Source: CAZSNT01 sp964607765 | GTDB taxonomy: Bacteria > Verrucomicrobiota > Lentisphaeria > Oligosphaerales > JABHEG01 | NCBI GenBank assembly: GCA_964607765.1 | Contig: CAZSNT010000046.1 | Coordinates: 1-57,719 of the forward strand | DNA: 57,719 nucleotides | Direction: 5' to 3' | Shown: in pieces, positions 43,534 through 52,778 of the stretch | Layout of the letters: every line of letters starts with the position of its first letter | Position numbering within the stretch: the first letter of the stretch is position 1 | The notes under the pieces: model-generated | The model's input: only the letters and a program-made list of their open reading frames with translations | Database searches by the model: none | What the model was told of the DNA's origin: nothing | Made by a program: the position numbers and the translations under genes

Positions 43534-46500
43534 GTGGGCATGTTCACGCATTGCGGCAGGCAGTGGCATGGTCGGGCGTGGTTGCTGGGGTTGGCGTTGG
43601 GCCTGCTGCAGGTCGGGTGGTGCGCTGCGGCCGAGTTCTCGGTCGAGGCGCGTGACTTTGACGGCGGCAACGTGCGCGTGAGTTTGCCCGGGCAGCAGTA
43701 TGCGGGGGGACCGTCGTGCATCTGGAACGCGGGTGAACTGCCGAACTGGACGGAGTACGAGTTGGCGTTCCCGGTCACGGCGGAGTACACGCTGTACGCC
43801 CTGTACACGGCGCACACCGCGCGCCCGGTCGAGATCAGCTTGGACGGTGAGCCGGTGCACACGGGGTTCCGCGGCGTGACCGGGAGTTGGGACACGAAGT
43901 CGGCGAAGTGGGAGGAACAGTGCAGGCTGCGGCTTGAGCGGGGCACGCACACGATTCGACTGGAATGCCGCGGCCCGATGCCGCACATCTGCGCGTTGCG
44001 TCTGGCGTCCCCGGTTCCGTTCCCCGAAGGCTGGACCTTGCCGCGGCCCACACCGGAGCAGCGTGCGGAGCGTCGGCGTCTGAAGGCGGAGCGGGAACGC
44101 GTCCGCGCGAAGCTGGCACTGCTGGAGCAGGTCGATCCGGCCGCGGTACGGCTTGCCATCGCGGATATGGAACAGACGTTCCCCGGCCGCTACGATGGTG
44201 CGAGGCATCGACAGGCGCTGTCCCGGTTCGAGCGCGGCCGTAAGGCCCTGCTCGACTCGCTGTCGGCAGACACCGGCGATCCGAGTGGCTCTGTGGACGC
44301 GTTGCTGGCCGGTATCCGCAGCGCGCTGCTCGCCAATCCGCTGCTCGATGTCGACAGGTTGCTGGTGGTACGTCGGGACTTTGCGGGGGCTACGGCCCGG
44401 CGCGTGGTCTCGGCCGATGCCGGATTCGTGGGGCGCAACTACCAGAACCACACGTCGCTGCGGCGCACTGGCTGGGACAATGAGATCGTCGTCTTGAGCA
44501 ATCTCCGCGGCCAGCCGCGGGTCGAGTTGCTGTTCAAGTCTGAGGCGGGGCGTATTCTGCGCGATGTAGACCTTGATTTCCCGGCCGATCGCATGCTGTT
44601 TTCAAGCGCCGATGCCAACGGACGCTGGGCCATCTACGAGGTGCGCAGCGATGGCAGTGGTGCGACGCAGTTGAGTCCTGCCGAGTACCCGGACCTGGAC
44701 TTCTTCGATGCCTGTTACCTGCCGGACGGTCGCATCATATTGTGTTCGACCGGCAACTACTACGGCTTGCCGTGCCTCAACGGCAACGGACAGATTGCCA
44801 GCCTGTACCTGCTGGATCCGGCAACCAAACGCCTCCGGCAACTGACGTTCGACCAGGACAGCGACAATGATCCGGCCGTGCTGAACGACGGACGCGTGCT
44901 GTTCCAACGTTGGGAATACAGCGATATCCCGCACTACTTCTCGCGTCGTCGGATGAGCATGAACCCGGACGGCACCGGGCAGTTGGGGCTGTATGGCAGC
45001 AATTCCTGGTTCCCGCCGGCCTTCCGCTTCGCCAGACCCGTGCCCGGGCACGCGACACTGCTGGCGGGCATCATCAGCGGCCATCACGATCACGGCGACT
45101 GCGGCCGCATGGCGCTGCTCGACCCCGGCCTGGCCAGCGGCTACCCGTTCCGGTTCCGGCCTGCGTCCAAGGAGTGGGGCGAGGAAGGCTCGCATATTGT
45201 CGTGACACCGGAGATCGTGCCGCCGGAGCAGGGCGGGTTTGTGCAGCTGATTCCGGGCCGCGGCAAGCCCGTTCCCGGCATTGTGTGCGACGACATTGTC
45301 AAGTCGGTGTATCTGAAAGAACACCCGGCGCTGACTACTCACCCCTACCCGCTCAGCAGCAAGTACTTCCTGGTGTCCATGAAGCCCACACGCCGCAGTC
45401 TCTGGGGCATCTATCTGGTGGATGTGTTCGACAACGCGACACTGATTGCGGAGATCGACGGCGCGGGCTTGTTCGAACCGCAACTCCTGATGCCGCGGCC
45501 CCGGCCCCCGGTCATTCCGGACCGGGTCCGGCCGGAATCGACTGAGGCCACCGTTCACATTGCCGACATTCACAACGGTCCCGGGCTGCGCGGCGTACCG
45601 CGCGGGACCGTGACGCGCATTCGCGCGTTCGCGTACCACTTCGGCTACAACGCCAAAGCAGGCTTCCCGCGGATCGGGACGCAGGCTGGCTGGGACGTGA
45701 AGCGCGTGCTCGGCACGGCCACGGTCGAGTCCGACGGCTCGGCGCACTTCCGGATACCGGCGAACACGCCGGTATCGATTCAGCCGCTGGACAGCGAAGG
45801 GCGTGCCGTACAGTTGATGCGCAGCTGGTTTGTGGGCATGCCCGGCGAACAGATCTCCTGTGTCGGCTGCCACGAGAGCCGCAAGACCACACTGCCGCCG
45901 CGCCGCGACCTGGCCAGCCGGCGTGCGGCGGAACGACTGACGCCCTGGTACGGGCCGCCGCGCCCGTTCGCGTTCGCACACGAGGTCTTCCCCGTTCTCG
46001 AGAAGTACTGCGCCGGCTGTCATGCTGCTCCGGCCAAGGCGGGCCCGATCCGCAGCAGGCCTTGTTTCAAGGATCCGGACACGGCCTACGACACACTGCA
46101 CCCATACGTACATCGGCCGGGCGTGGAGAGCGACATGGCGCTGCTCTACCCCATGGAGTACCACGCCTCCACCAGCCTGCTGATGCAGATGCTGGAGAAG
46201 GGACATCACGGCGTGACGCTGGCCGGCATGACGCGGGAAGCGCGCGAGCGGATCACCTGTTGGATCGACCTGAATGTGCCGCGCGTGGGCAGCTGGGCGC
46301 CGCCGAAGTTTCGTGACGTGGATCAACGGCAGCGCCGCTGCGAGCTGGCCAAAGCGTTCGCGGACATCGACACGGACCCGGAAGGTGAATTCCTGGTCGC
46401 GTCGGCCGCGTTTGAGCAGCGCGCCGCCGTGGCATTTGTGCCGCCAGCGCCGGAGGAACCGGTCGTAGCCGATGGTTTGCGTGTGCCCGGCTTCCCGCTG

Positions 46501-47388
46501 CGGCCGGAAGAGGCGCTCCGGCTGCAGCAGAACCACCCCGTGCCGGTACGCCGAGCTCTCGATTTGGGTGACGGCCTGGCCATGACACTGGTGTGGATCC
46601 CCGCCGGCGAGCTTGTCATGGGCAGTCTTGACGGTGCCCCGGACGAGCGGCCTCGCGCAGTGGTGTCCCTTCCCCGCCCGTTCTGGATGGCCACGACCGA
46701 GGTAACGAATGCGCAGTACGCGCAGTTCGATCCTGACCACGACACGCGGTACATCGACATGCACTACATGGACCGCGTCACGCCCGGCTACATCGCCAAC
46801 CACGCCGATCAGCCTGTGGCGCGAGTGTCGTGGCAGGACGCCATGGCGTTCTGCGAATGGCTGAGCCGCAAGACCGGGTTCAAGGCAGCGCTGCCGACTG
46901 AAGCGGAGTGGGAGTGGGCCGCACGCGCCGGCACCGAGACACGGTTCTGGTACGGCTCGTTGGACACGGATTTCGGCGCCCATGCCAACCTTGCCGACCA
47001 GTCCCTGCGCTGGTTCAAAATGGGCTTCCCGGGCGCCGGCTGCCTGCAGCGCCGTCGCCCGTATCCGCCGGAGATGAACTTCCCGCTGCACGACGAACGG
47101 TTCCGCGACAAGTACCACGTGGTCGATTACGTTGCACAGTGCGAGCCCAACGTTTGGGGGCTGCACGACATGGTCGGGAACGTGAGTGAGTGGACACGCT
47201 CCTCGTACCACGCCTATCCGTACGTTGGCACAGACGGTCGCAACGCTGCCACCGATCCCGGTCGCAAGGTCGCTCGCGGCGGGTCCTGGGCCGATCGCCC
47301 GGCCGATGCGGGGTCGTCCGTTCGTCGGGCGTACGAGCCGTGGCAGAGAGTCTACGACGTAGGCTTCCGGGTGATCATGCGTCTCTGA
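43534..47388 (+). CDS. HZS-alpha-like/diheme/SUMF1 fusion protein
   Basis: A 1284-aa exported protein. Order: signal peptide (RAWLLGLALGLLQVGWCAAA), CBM6-like domain (~35-160), helical coil (~170-250), WD40/PD40-like propeller with the hydrazine-synthase-alpha pattern (~270-700), two CxxCH heme motifs CVGCH (~776) and CAGCH (~826), and a C-terminal SUMF1/FGE-fold domain (~1005-1284) with AMTLVWIPAGELVMGS, TNAQYAQF, LPTEAEWEWAARAGTE, GLHDMVGNVSEWT and ARGGSW. The formylglycine-type cysteine pair after RGGSW is absent (ADAGSSVRRAYEP), so this is not a sulfatase-maturing enzyme. Likely an envelope cytochrome with a sugar- or protein-binding tail. Start is GTG 43534 or ATG 43540. Confidence 0.85.
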   Translation: MGMFTHCGRQWHGRAWLLGLALGLLQVGWCAAAEFSVEARDFDGGNVRVSLPGQQYAGGPSCIWNAGELPNWTEYELAFPVTAEYTLYALYTAHTARPVEISLDGEPVHTGFRGVTGSWDTKSAKWEEQCRLRLERGTHTIRLECRGPMPHICALRLASPVPFPEGWTLPRPTPEQRAERRRLKAERERVRAKLALLEQVDPAAVRLAIADMEQTFPGRYDGARHRQALSRFERGRKALLDSLSADTGDPSGSVDALLAGIRSALLANPLLDVDRLLVVRRDFAGATARRVVSADAGFVGRNYQNHTSLRRTGWDNEIVVLSNLRGQPRVELLFKSEAGRILRDVDLDFPADRMLFSSADANGRWAIYEVRSDGSGATQLSPAEYPDLDFFDACYLPDGRIILCSTGNYYGLPCLNGNGQIASLYLLDPATKRLRQLTFDQDSDNDPAVLNDGRVLFQRWEYSDIPHYFSRRRMSMNPDGTGQLGLYGSNSWFPPAFRFARPVPGHATLLAGIISGHHDHGDCGRMALLDPGLASGYPFRFRPASKEWGEEGSHIVVTPEIVPPEQGGFVQLIPGRGKPVPGIVCDDIVKSVYLKEHPALTTHPYPLSSKYFLVSMKPTRRSLWGIYLVDVFDNATLIAEIDGAGLFEPQLLMPRPRPPVIPDRVRPESTEATVHIADIHNGPGLRGVPRGTVTRIRAFAYHFGYNAKAGFPRIGTQAGWDVKRVLGTATVESDGSAHFRIPANTPVSIQPLDSEGRAVQLMRSWFVGMPGEQISCVGCHESRKTTLPPRRDLASRRAAERLTPWYGPPRPFAFAHEVFPVLEKYCAGCHAAPAKAGPIRSRPCFKDPDTAYDTLHPYVHRPGVESDMALLYPMEYHASTSLLMQMLEKGHHGVTLAGMTREARERITCWIDLNVPRVGSWAPPKFRDVDQRQRRCELAKAFADIDTDPEGEFLVASAAFEQRAAVAFVPPAPEEPVVADGLRVPGFPLRPEEALRLQQNHPVPVRRALDLGDGLAMTLVWIPAGELVMGSLDGAPDERPRAVVSLPRPFWMATTEVTNAQYAQFDPDHDTRYIDMHYMDRVTPGYIANHADQPVARVSWQDAMAFCEWLSRKTGFKAALPTEAEWEWAARAGTETRFWYGSLDTDFGAHANLADQSLRWFKMGFPGAGCLQRRRPYPPEMNFPLHDERFRDKYHVVDYVAQCEPNVWGLHDMVGNVSEWTRSSYHAYPYVGTDGRNAATDPGRKVARGGSWADRPADAGSSVRRAYEPWQRVYDVGFRVIMRL

Positions 47389-47417
47389 TGTCAACACCGT
47401 CTCCAAAGGACAGCGCT

Positions 47418-48824
47418 ATGCCTGTATCAAGAGCGACGGTTGCCGGCTTCGGTCTGGCCCTCCTGGCAGTGCTCATGAGTTCGTGCGTCCGCTGTCCCGA
47501 CCCGCAGGTTGGTCTGGGGACCGGTCGTCAGAGCCGCCGGATCCTGGACATTACCGATTTCGGAGCCGAAGGCGACGGCGTGGCGGATGACAGCGCGGCG
47601 ATCCAGGCGGCCTTTGACGCGGCCGGAGAGCGGGATTTCGACTACGTCATGGTCTACGCCCCGCCCGGCAACTATCGCCTGGCCTCGCCGGTGGCTGCCA
47701 ATCTCCTGACAGGATCAAGCCACTTCTGCTTCTCCGGAAGCTCCGCGTCTGCCACGACGTTCACCGTGGACAATCCCGAAGGCGGCTTCCTTTTCACGTT
47801 CAAGGGCGGCTGGCGCCAGGACCGCCTGGATTTCACGAAATTCACCATGGACGCAGTCAATCGGCACACCGGCTACTTCCTGCGGGTCGTGGGGCCGCCG
47901 GGGGGCGGCGTGACGCAGAAGTACGATGCGAGGCTGGAGGATCTCGTCCTGGGGTCCAGAAGCGACGGGACGGGTGCCAGGTACGGCGTGTCGGGCGCGG
48001 ATAGCCACTGCATCTACCTGTATGCGTTGAAGCGCGCGATCATCAACCGGTGCACCGTGTGGAACGTCGACGCGGCTACGTTGGGCGACTCCGCTGTGCC
48101 TCACTCCATCCTCACGCTCGAGAATTGCTACAAGCCGTACATCCAGAACTCGTACTTCAACGGGGCGGCCCGCATCGGTGTGCGCCTCGAAAACAGGACC
48201 GGTGACGGCACGATTGCCAGGACAGAAGGCACATACGTGCAGAACTGCACCATCAATGGCCCGTACACCTCATGTCTGGTCCGGAACACGGGGCCGGAGT
48301 TCTGGTTCCGGGACAACCACTGCAACTTCAAGCTGCACGGCCTGAGCTTCGTGGACGGGCGCAAGTACGTTTACATCCTGCACAACCTGATGTACGTCCA
48401 GGGGAGCGATGACACCGGCCGCCTGACGCGGCGCGATGTGCCCTGGCAACCGGAGCAGGGAGTCACCGACTTTTACCTGCACAAGGTCGGCAACGCGGTG
48501 ATCGGCGGGAACATCTTCCGGACCGTTGTGCGTTCCTCCGCCGCGCACCCCTCCTCCTTGATACGGACCCACTACCACGTTGAGGGCTGCCGGTACATCT
48601 CTATCCGGGATGACAAGTATGCGGCTCAGTCGGCTCGACAGCCGATCTACGCGCGGCGGACGGAGGGCTTGTTTGTGAGCATGCATGATCAAGGGTGGAA
48701 GATGGACTTCTCGGGCTACCGATGTGTCAAGCCGGAGGAACAGGTCCAGACTGCTGGGAATGTGTCCGGGAGACTGAGGTTCGACGGCCTCAGCAAGACC
48801 ACGGACATTGTCTTCGGCAAGTAA
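47418..48824 (+). CDS. Pectate-lyase-superfamily lipoprotein
   Basis: A 468-aa protein. A signal with lipobox (GLALLAVLMSSC, Cys ~23) precedes the parallel beta-helix start ITDFGAEGDGVADDSAAIQAAFDAA (~45-70), the pectate_lyase_3 pattern. The rest is beta-helical with Asn ladders (NCYKPYIQNSYFNG; VQNCTINGPYTSCLV). The catalytic residues of a known lyase are not clear, so substrate is unknown. ATG 47418 has AAAGGA seven bases upstream; another in-frame ATG at 47388 overlaps the previous stop. It follows the SUMF1-fusion gene in the same operon. Confidence 0.8.
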   Translation: MPVSRATVAGFGLALLAVLMSSCVRCPDPQVGLGTGRQSRRILDITDFGAEGDGVADDSAAIQAAFDAAGERDFDYVMVYAPPGNYRLASPVAANLLTGSSHFCFSGSSASATTFTVDNPEGGFLFTFKGGWRQDRLDFTKFTMDAVNRHTGYFLRVVGPPGGGVTQKYDARLEDLVLGSRSDGTGARYGVSGADSHCIYLYALKRAIINRCTVWNVDAATLGDSAVPHSILTLENCYKPYIQNSYFNGAARIGVRLENRTGDGTIARTEGTYVQNCTINGPYTSCLVRNTGPEFWFRDNHCNFKLHGLSFVDGRKYVYILHNLMYVQGSDDTGRLTRRDVPWQPEQGVTDFYLHKVGNAVIGGNIFRTVVRSSAAHPSSLIRTHYHVEGCRYISIRDDKYAAQSARQPIYARRTEGLFVSMHDQGWKMDFSGYRCVKPEEQVQTAGNVSGRLRFDGLSKTTDIVFGK

Positions 48825-48991
48825 CGGGCAGAAGCCCTACAGGCCGGATCGATGATGTCTGACTGCGCACATCATCTTCCACTTCGTCCGACCTGTCTGA
48901 CATGGTCCACCAAGCCTGCTCACCTCAAGGGGGGGGAAAGCCGTCTCGGGGGGGGGGCGCAAAGGGAGGAAAACGCCGGTCGTCTGCGGAG

Positions 48992-49027
48992 CCAATCTCG
49001 CTCACCCACGGCACAAGGCCGTGGTGG
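48992..49027. repeat. Dispersed hairpin repeat, copy 2
   Basis: CCAATCTCGCTC then CCACGGC-ACAAG-GCCGTGG (49006-49012 with 49018-49024). The lead-in and stem match copy 1 at 7356-7395. The spacer 48825-49107 otherwise holds two poly-G runs (48929-48963 region) that may hurt assembly, and no gene. Confidence 0.6.
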
Positions 49028-49107
49028 CGTTCTTGCCCCTTGTCTCGACACCATTCCCGGGCGCTGCTGCGTGGCCCCGGCCGGGGGCGGCCTCGGTACC
49101 CCGCATC

Positions 49108-49362
49108 TCACTTCACGCGCTGCCAGACGTAGACCGAAGGGTCGCGCTGGTAGGTGCGGCGGCTGATGAACAGCCCGGGTGCGTCGAGCAGGACACCCTC
49201 GTCGACACGGTAGACGTAGGCAAAGTCACAACGGTACGACCGGCCGGGTCTGTTACCTGAGAGGCTCGTCTGCTCGTAGAACGCGATCACGTGCACCGCC
49301 CCGTGCTTCTCCAGGCGGAACGTCGCTGAGTGTCTGCGCGTGACATGCCCGTGCCTGTCCAT
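49108..49362 (-). CDS. Small hypothetical protein, last gene of PQQ operon
   Basis: An 84-aa protein starting at ATG 49362, five bases after the stop of the PQQ gene, so likely coupled. It is beta-rich with many Arg and Tyr (ATFRLEKHGAVHVIAFYEQ; YRCDFAYVYRVDEGVLLDAPG). No family or signal peptide is recognised. It could also be a fragment of a longer protein or a chance frame. Confidence 0.45.
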   Translation of the reverse strand: MDRHGHVTRRHSATFRLEKHGAVHVIAFYEQTSLSGNRPGRSYRCDFAYVYRVDEGVLLDAPGLFISRRTYQRDPSVYVWQRVK

Positions 49363-49367
49363 GTTGG

Positions 49368-50690
49368 TCAACGGATACAATACACGTGCTCCATGCCACG
49401 GATCAGGAGACTGTCACCGACGATCGCAGGAGAGGACCAGACGACTCCGTCGCTCAGCCGGTTGGTGCGAATCAGCTTGAACTCGGGCCCGGCCTCGAGC
49501 ACGGCTGTCAAGCCCGTGTCATCCAGCAGGAACACCTTGCCATCGTTGGCCCAGGGCGACGCCATGAACCCGGAACATCCCGGCACGCGCTCCTGGTAGT
49601 GGAGCCTGCCGGTCTCTGCGCCGAAGCACCGAACAGTCCCACGCGATTGGTCGAGCATGTAGAGGCAGCCTTTGTAGAGGAGCGGGGACGCGTTGCGGTA
49701 GGACCGGAACACCGTGCTCCAGGCCACGAATTCGCCGGTGGTCTGCTCGCCCTGCAGCGAGATATCGCCGCTTGCCCCGGGCCGGATTGCCACGAAGAGC
49801 CCCGGACTTCCCTGGAAGTCATCCACCGAATCGACGAAGAGCATCTCCGCATCGCCGACCGGGGACACCGCTGTTCGTCCGCTGCCTGCCATTTCCCACA
49901 GCAGTCTGCCCGTCCCCGGCTCATACGAGCGCATCTTGCCTCCGCCGGCCAAGACCAGTTCCTCGCGTTTGGCGCTCTTCCACAGGTACGGTGTGGACCA
50001 GTTTGTCTTCTCGGCGCGGGGCACGCGCCACTTCTCGCTGCCGGTCTTCTTGTCGAGGGCTATCAGGAACGACTCGCGCTGGTTGTCGCACTGGAGCAAC
50101 ACGAGGTCCCCGACCGTCACCGGGGAACTGGCCGTGCCCCAGCTCGCCTGAGTCGGGAATCCGCCGAGTTTCTTCTCCCACTGGCGCTTTCCGGCGTGGT
50201 CGTAGCAGACCATTCCCCGGTCACCGAAGTAGACGAAGACATGTTCGTTGTCGGTCACTGGTGTCTCGGAGGCGTAGGTGTTCCCGCGGTGTTTGCGGCG
50301 AGTGGGTTTGCCCTCGTAAGGTGTGTCTTCCCAGAGCATCTCCCCCGTGCTCGCCGACAGGCACACCACTCGCCAACGGTAGTGGTCCTTGGCGGAGTTC
50401 CGGGTGTCTCTGGGTACGCCTGAATCGGAACGGCGCGGCCCTTCCTCGTTTTCCGTGACGGCGGTGGTGACAAAAACTCTGTCGCCCGCCGCCACGGGCT
50501 GTGACCAGCCGCGACCGGGGATTCGCACTTTCCACACAACGTGTGAGTCTTCCGCCCATTCCGCGGGCAGCTTGACCCCGGTGACCACGCTGTTGCCTTC
50601 CGGGCCGCGGAATCGGTTCCAGTCCGCTGCCGTCGCCGCAATGCAGAGCGCCAGCGCGCAAGCCAGCAGGAGTCCTGCCCTGTTCTTCAT
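49368..50690 (-). CDS. Secreted PQQ-like beta-propeller protein
   Basis: A 440-aa protein with a signal peptide (MKNRAGLLLACALALCIAATAADW). It then begins NRFRGPEGNSV, the usual opening of PVC PQQ-propeller proteins, followed by blades such as VVCLSASTGEMLWEDTPYEG, LIALDKKTGSEKWRVP and LLYKGCLYMLDQSRGTVRCF. These beta-propellers relate to BamB and quinoprotein dehydrogenases; no catalytic Asp/Glu/Cys-Cys quinoprotein signature is visible. ATG 50690 is chosen at the signal peptide; the frame extends further with a basic non-coding-looking stretch. It follows the carboxypeptidase-like gene by 25 bases. Confidence 0.85.
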   Translation of the reverse strand: MKNRAGLLLACALALCIAATAADWNRFRGPEGNSVVTGVKLPAEWAEDSHVVWKVRIPGRGWSQPVAAGDRVFVTTAVTENEEGPRRSDSGVPRDTRNSAKDHYRWRVVCLSASTGEMLWEDTPYEGKPTRRKHRGNTYASETPVTDNEHVFVYFGDRGMVCYDHAGKRQWEKKLGGFPTQASWGTASSPVTVGDLVLLQCDNQRESFLIALDKKTGSEKWRVPRAEKTNWSTPYLWKSAKREELVLAGGGKMRSYEPGTGRLLWEMAGSGRTAVSPVGDAEMLFVDSVDDFQGSPGLFVAIRPGASGDISLQGEQTTGEFVAWSTVFRSYRNASPLLYKGCLYMLDQSRGTVRCFGAETGRLHYQERVPGCSGFMASPWANDGKVFLLDDTGLTAVLEAGPEFKLIRTNRLSDGVVWSSPAIVGDSLLIRGMEHVYCIR

Positions 50691-50715
50691 CACCTGTCTC
50701 CATCCTCTCTCTCGA

Positions 50716-52536
50716 CTACCACGGGGGCGGAACTCTGACCAACAGGAGACGCTCCTCCCCCGGGTCCAGCGACAGCCGCTCCTCCCGGAGCACGCTCTTC
50801 TCTCCCCCTTCATACAATGCCACCTGCAGAGCGATTTCCTCGTTCGGCAGGGCTTTGCCGCGGAACCGGGTGTCGCCGGTCTGCATCGTGTTCTGCAGCC
50901 AGACGCGTTGCTTGTCACCGCCGCGTTCCCGGTAGCCGGGCTCCACGTGCCATGCGCTGATGCGGATGCGGGCGCCCGACTTCGTGATCTCGCGTGCCAC
51001 GCCGTTCGGGAACAGGATTTCCGCGTCGAGCTTCGCCAGTGCCGGCCGGATCACGACAAGCCCCGAGATATCGTGGGTGACCGTCCCCAGGTGGATTGCC
51101 GTCCCGATCTCCAGCGGCGCGTCCGCCGTCCGGCGATGCCGCGCCAGTCCAGTGCCAATCACTGCCTCCTGCGTGCCTCGCGGCACACTGAGGCGAGCCA
51201 TCCCGGTTTCGTCCGCAGTTGCAGAGACGCCGCTCCACCGTTCGCCACCGATTCGGCCTGTCACGGTCAAGTCGACAGTGCGACCGTCTTTCGGTCTGTC
51301 GCCGTCCGGGAACTCGATCTTCGCCGTGACGGTGACCGTCTCGACGGCGCGCAGATCGCAGACAGGCTCTTGAGCCGCACCGTCAAACTCCTTTGTTACG
51401 TCGAGGATCACATCGTTGAGCGGGGGGAGGGGGTGCGGCGGGCCGGCCGCACGGGCGGCCGCGTCATTGCACTCCTGTACTCGACTGATGTCGGACACCC
51501 GTGAGTTGACGCGGAAGCGGAACGCCCCGGGCGGCAGCGGCGGCAGCACGTATCGTCCATCTTTGCCCGCAACACACCATTTCTGGAACGAAACCGGCAT
51601 ATCGAACTCGCTCCACTCGAAGTGGCGAATTGCCCTGATGACCGCGCCCGGAATCGGTTCCCCGTCCGCGGTCAGCACACGACCGTGCGGCCGAATGGCC
51701 CTCGGTAGACGGAACGTGTTGGGCGGCGTGACTGCGTACTTGGCCAGATCATCGACGATCAGGGCTGCCTGTCCGGGCATGGTAACGACCAACGTGGCGC
51801 GTTGGTCGGCCAGCAGGCAGAAGCGGCCTTGCTCATCGGCCACGGCGGATGCTGACGACGTGTAGTCATCGGGCGAGTGGAACTTCCACGAGTACGCCTG
51901 GTACTTCGTGCGCATCAGCACGTTGGCACCCGCGGCCGGTGAACCGTCGGGCAGCAGAACCCGCCCGTCCAGCCGGTTGCCCTTGCGCAGCCGTGTCTTG
52001 AGCATCGCTTTCCGGGCAAGCTGCCGATGGAGCCAGTACGGTTCGCTGTCGCCGATCCTCCGCATGTCGAAATCGGTGACCGGGATTGGCCCGATGGTCC
52101 GCGGCACGTGGTCCTCGTGTGTCACGGCGACGGCGAGCTTCACGTCAGCCCTGCCGGCCAGGTGCGCCGGGATGTCGATGTAGTACGTGCCGCCGTCGTC
52201 GGTGAGGCAGACCGTCTCCCTTACCACACGCCCTCCGCTCAGATCGGTCGCCTTGCCGTCCGGAGAGGAAGGCTCTGACAGCGTTGTCGTCACGGTCGCC
52301 CCGACAATTGGTCCGGCGGGGCCGGACACAGACGCCTCGATGCGCCAGGGCTCCGAATCGGCGTCCCCTCGGCGTTGGGCAGCCGCAGTCACGTAGAAGC
52401 CGGAAAGCAGACCGGAAGCCGCCGCTGTCAGCACAGACCGGCTGAGGATGCGGCGCCAACACGGTGGTCCCGGGCGAGACGCAGAGCGCACATCACCACG
52501 GGGGCACGCCGCCACAGGTCCTGACACCTCGGCCAT
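50716..52536 (-). CDS. Exported carboxypeptidase-regulatory-like protein
   Basis: About 606 aa from ATG 52536. The N-terminus has a twin-arginine-like segment then a hydrophobic stretch (CWRRILSRSVLTAAASGLLSGFY), so Tat export is possible. The body has several beta-sandwich repeats of the CarboxypepD_reg type: GPIVGATVTTTLSEP, LDGRVLLPDGSPAAGANVLM with DEQGRFCLLADQ, and HGRVLTADGEPIPGAVIRAI with GKDGRYVLPPLPPGAFRF. It has no peptidase domain. First gene of a three-gene minus operon with the PQQ protein and the 84-aa protein. Start is uncertain; the frame is open to 52635. Confidence 0.75.
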   Translation of the reverse strand: MAEVSGPVAACPRGDVRSASRPGPPCWRRILSRSVLTAAASGLLSGFYVTAAAQRRGDADSEPWRIEASVSGPAGPIVGATVTTTLSEPSSPDGKATDLSGGRVVRETVCLTDDGGTYYIDIPAHLAGRADVKLAVAVTHEDHVPRTIGPIPVTDFDMRRIGDSEPYWLHRQLARKAMLKTRLRKGNRLDGRVLLPDGSPAAGANVLMRTKYQAYSWKFHSPDDYTSSASAVADEQGRFCLLADQRATLVVTMPGQAALIVDDLAKYAVTPPNTFRLPRAIRPHGRVLTADGEPIPGAVIRAIRHFEWSEFDMPVSFQKWCVAGKDGRYVLPPLPPGAFRFRVNSRVSDISRVQECNDAAARAAGPPHPLPPLNDVILDVTKEFDGAAQEPVCDLRAVETVTVTAKIEFPDGDRPKDGRTVDLTVTGRIGGERWSGVSATADETGMARLSVPRGTQEAVIGTGLARHRRTADAPLEIGTAIHLGTVTHDISGLVVIRPALAKLDAEILFPNGVAREITKSGARIRISAWHVEPGYRERGGDKQRVWLQNTMQTGDTRFRGKALPNEEIALQVALYEGGEKSVLREERLSLDPGEERLLLVRVPPPW

Positions 52537-52778
52537 GCCCTTGGTCGCCGGTTGCTGACAGGTCGATCGCATTCCAGTCGTGTCCCGGTTCTGTGACGGC
52601 ACGCATCCTGCACGGCGAGCGAGCCGTCCGCGCATCTTGCCCCTGACCCAACCGCCCGAGGAACTCCTCTATCAAGAGGACGATTGACTCCCACAGGTTT
52701 TCGAATCCTCCTCCTTGCGGATTCTGTGTTATCTTACCCCCGCACGGCGTTTTAGTCAGCCTCTCGGAGGTCCGCATC

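Noticed and set aside
46550..47388. Sulfatase-maturing formylglycine-generating enzyme
   Set aside because: The fold is SUMF1, but the cysteine pair used in catalysis is missing and no sulfatase is nearby.
44602..47406. 934-aa open frame on the minus strand, opposite the HZS-alpha/SUMF1 gene
   Set aside because: Also an antisense mirror. It has no family motif and no ribosome site, whereas the plus-strand protein has many.
52685..52730. tRNA gene suggested by GGTTTTCGAATCC
   Set aside because: The bases around it do not pair as a T arm and no acceptor or anticodon stem could be formed.
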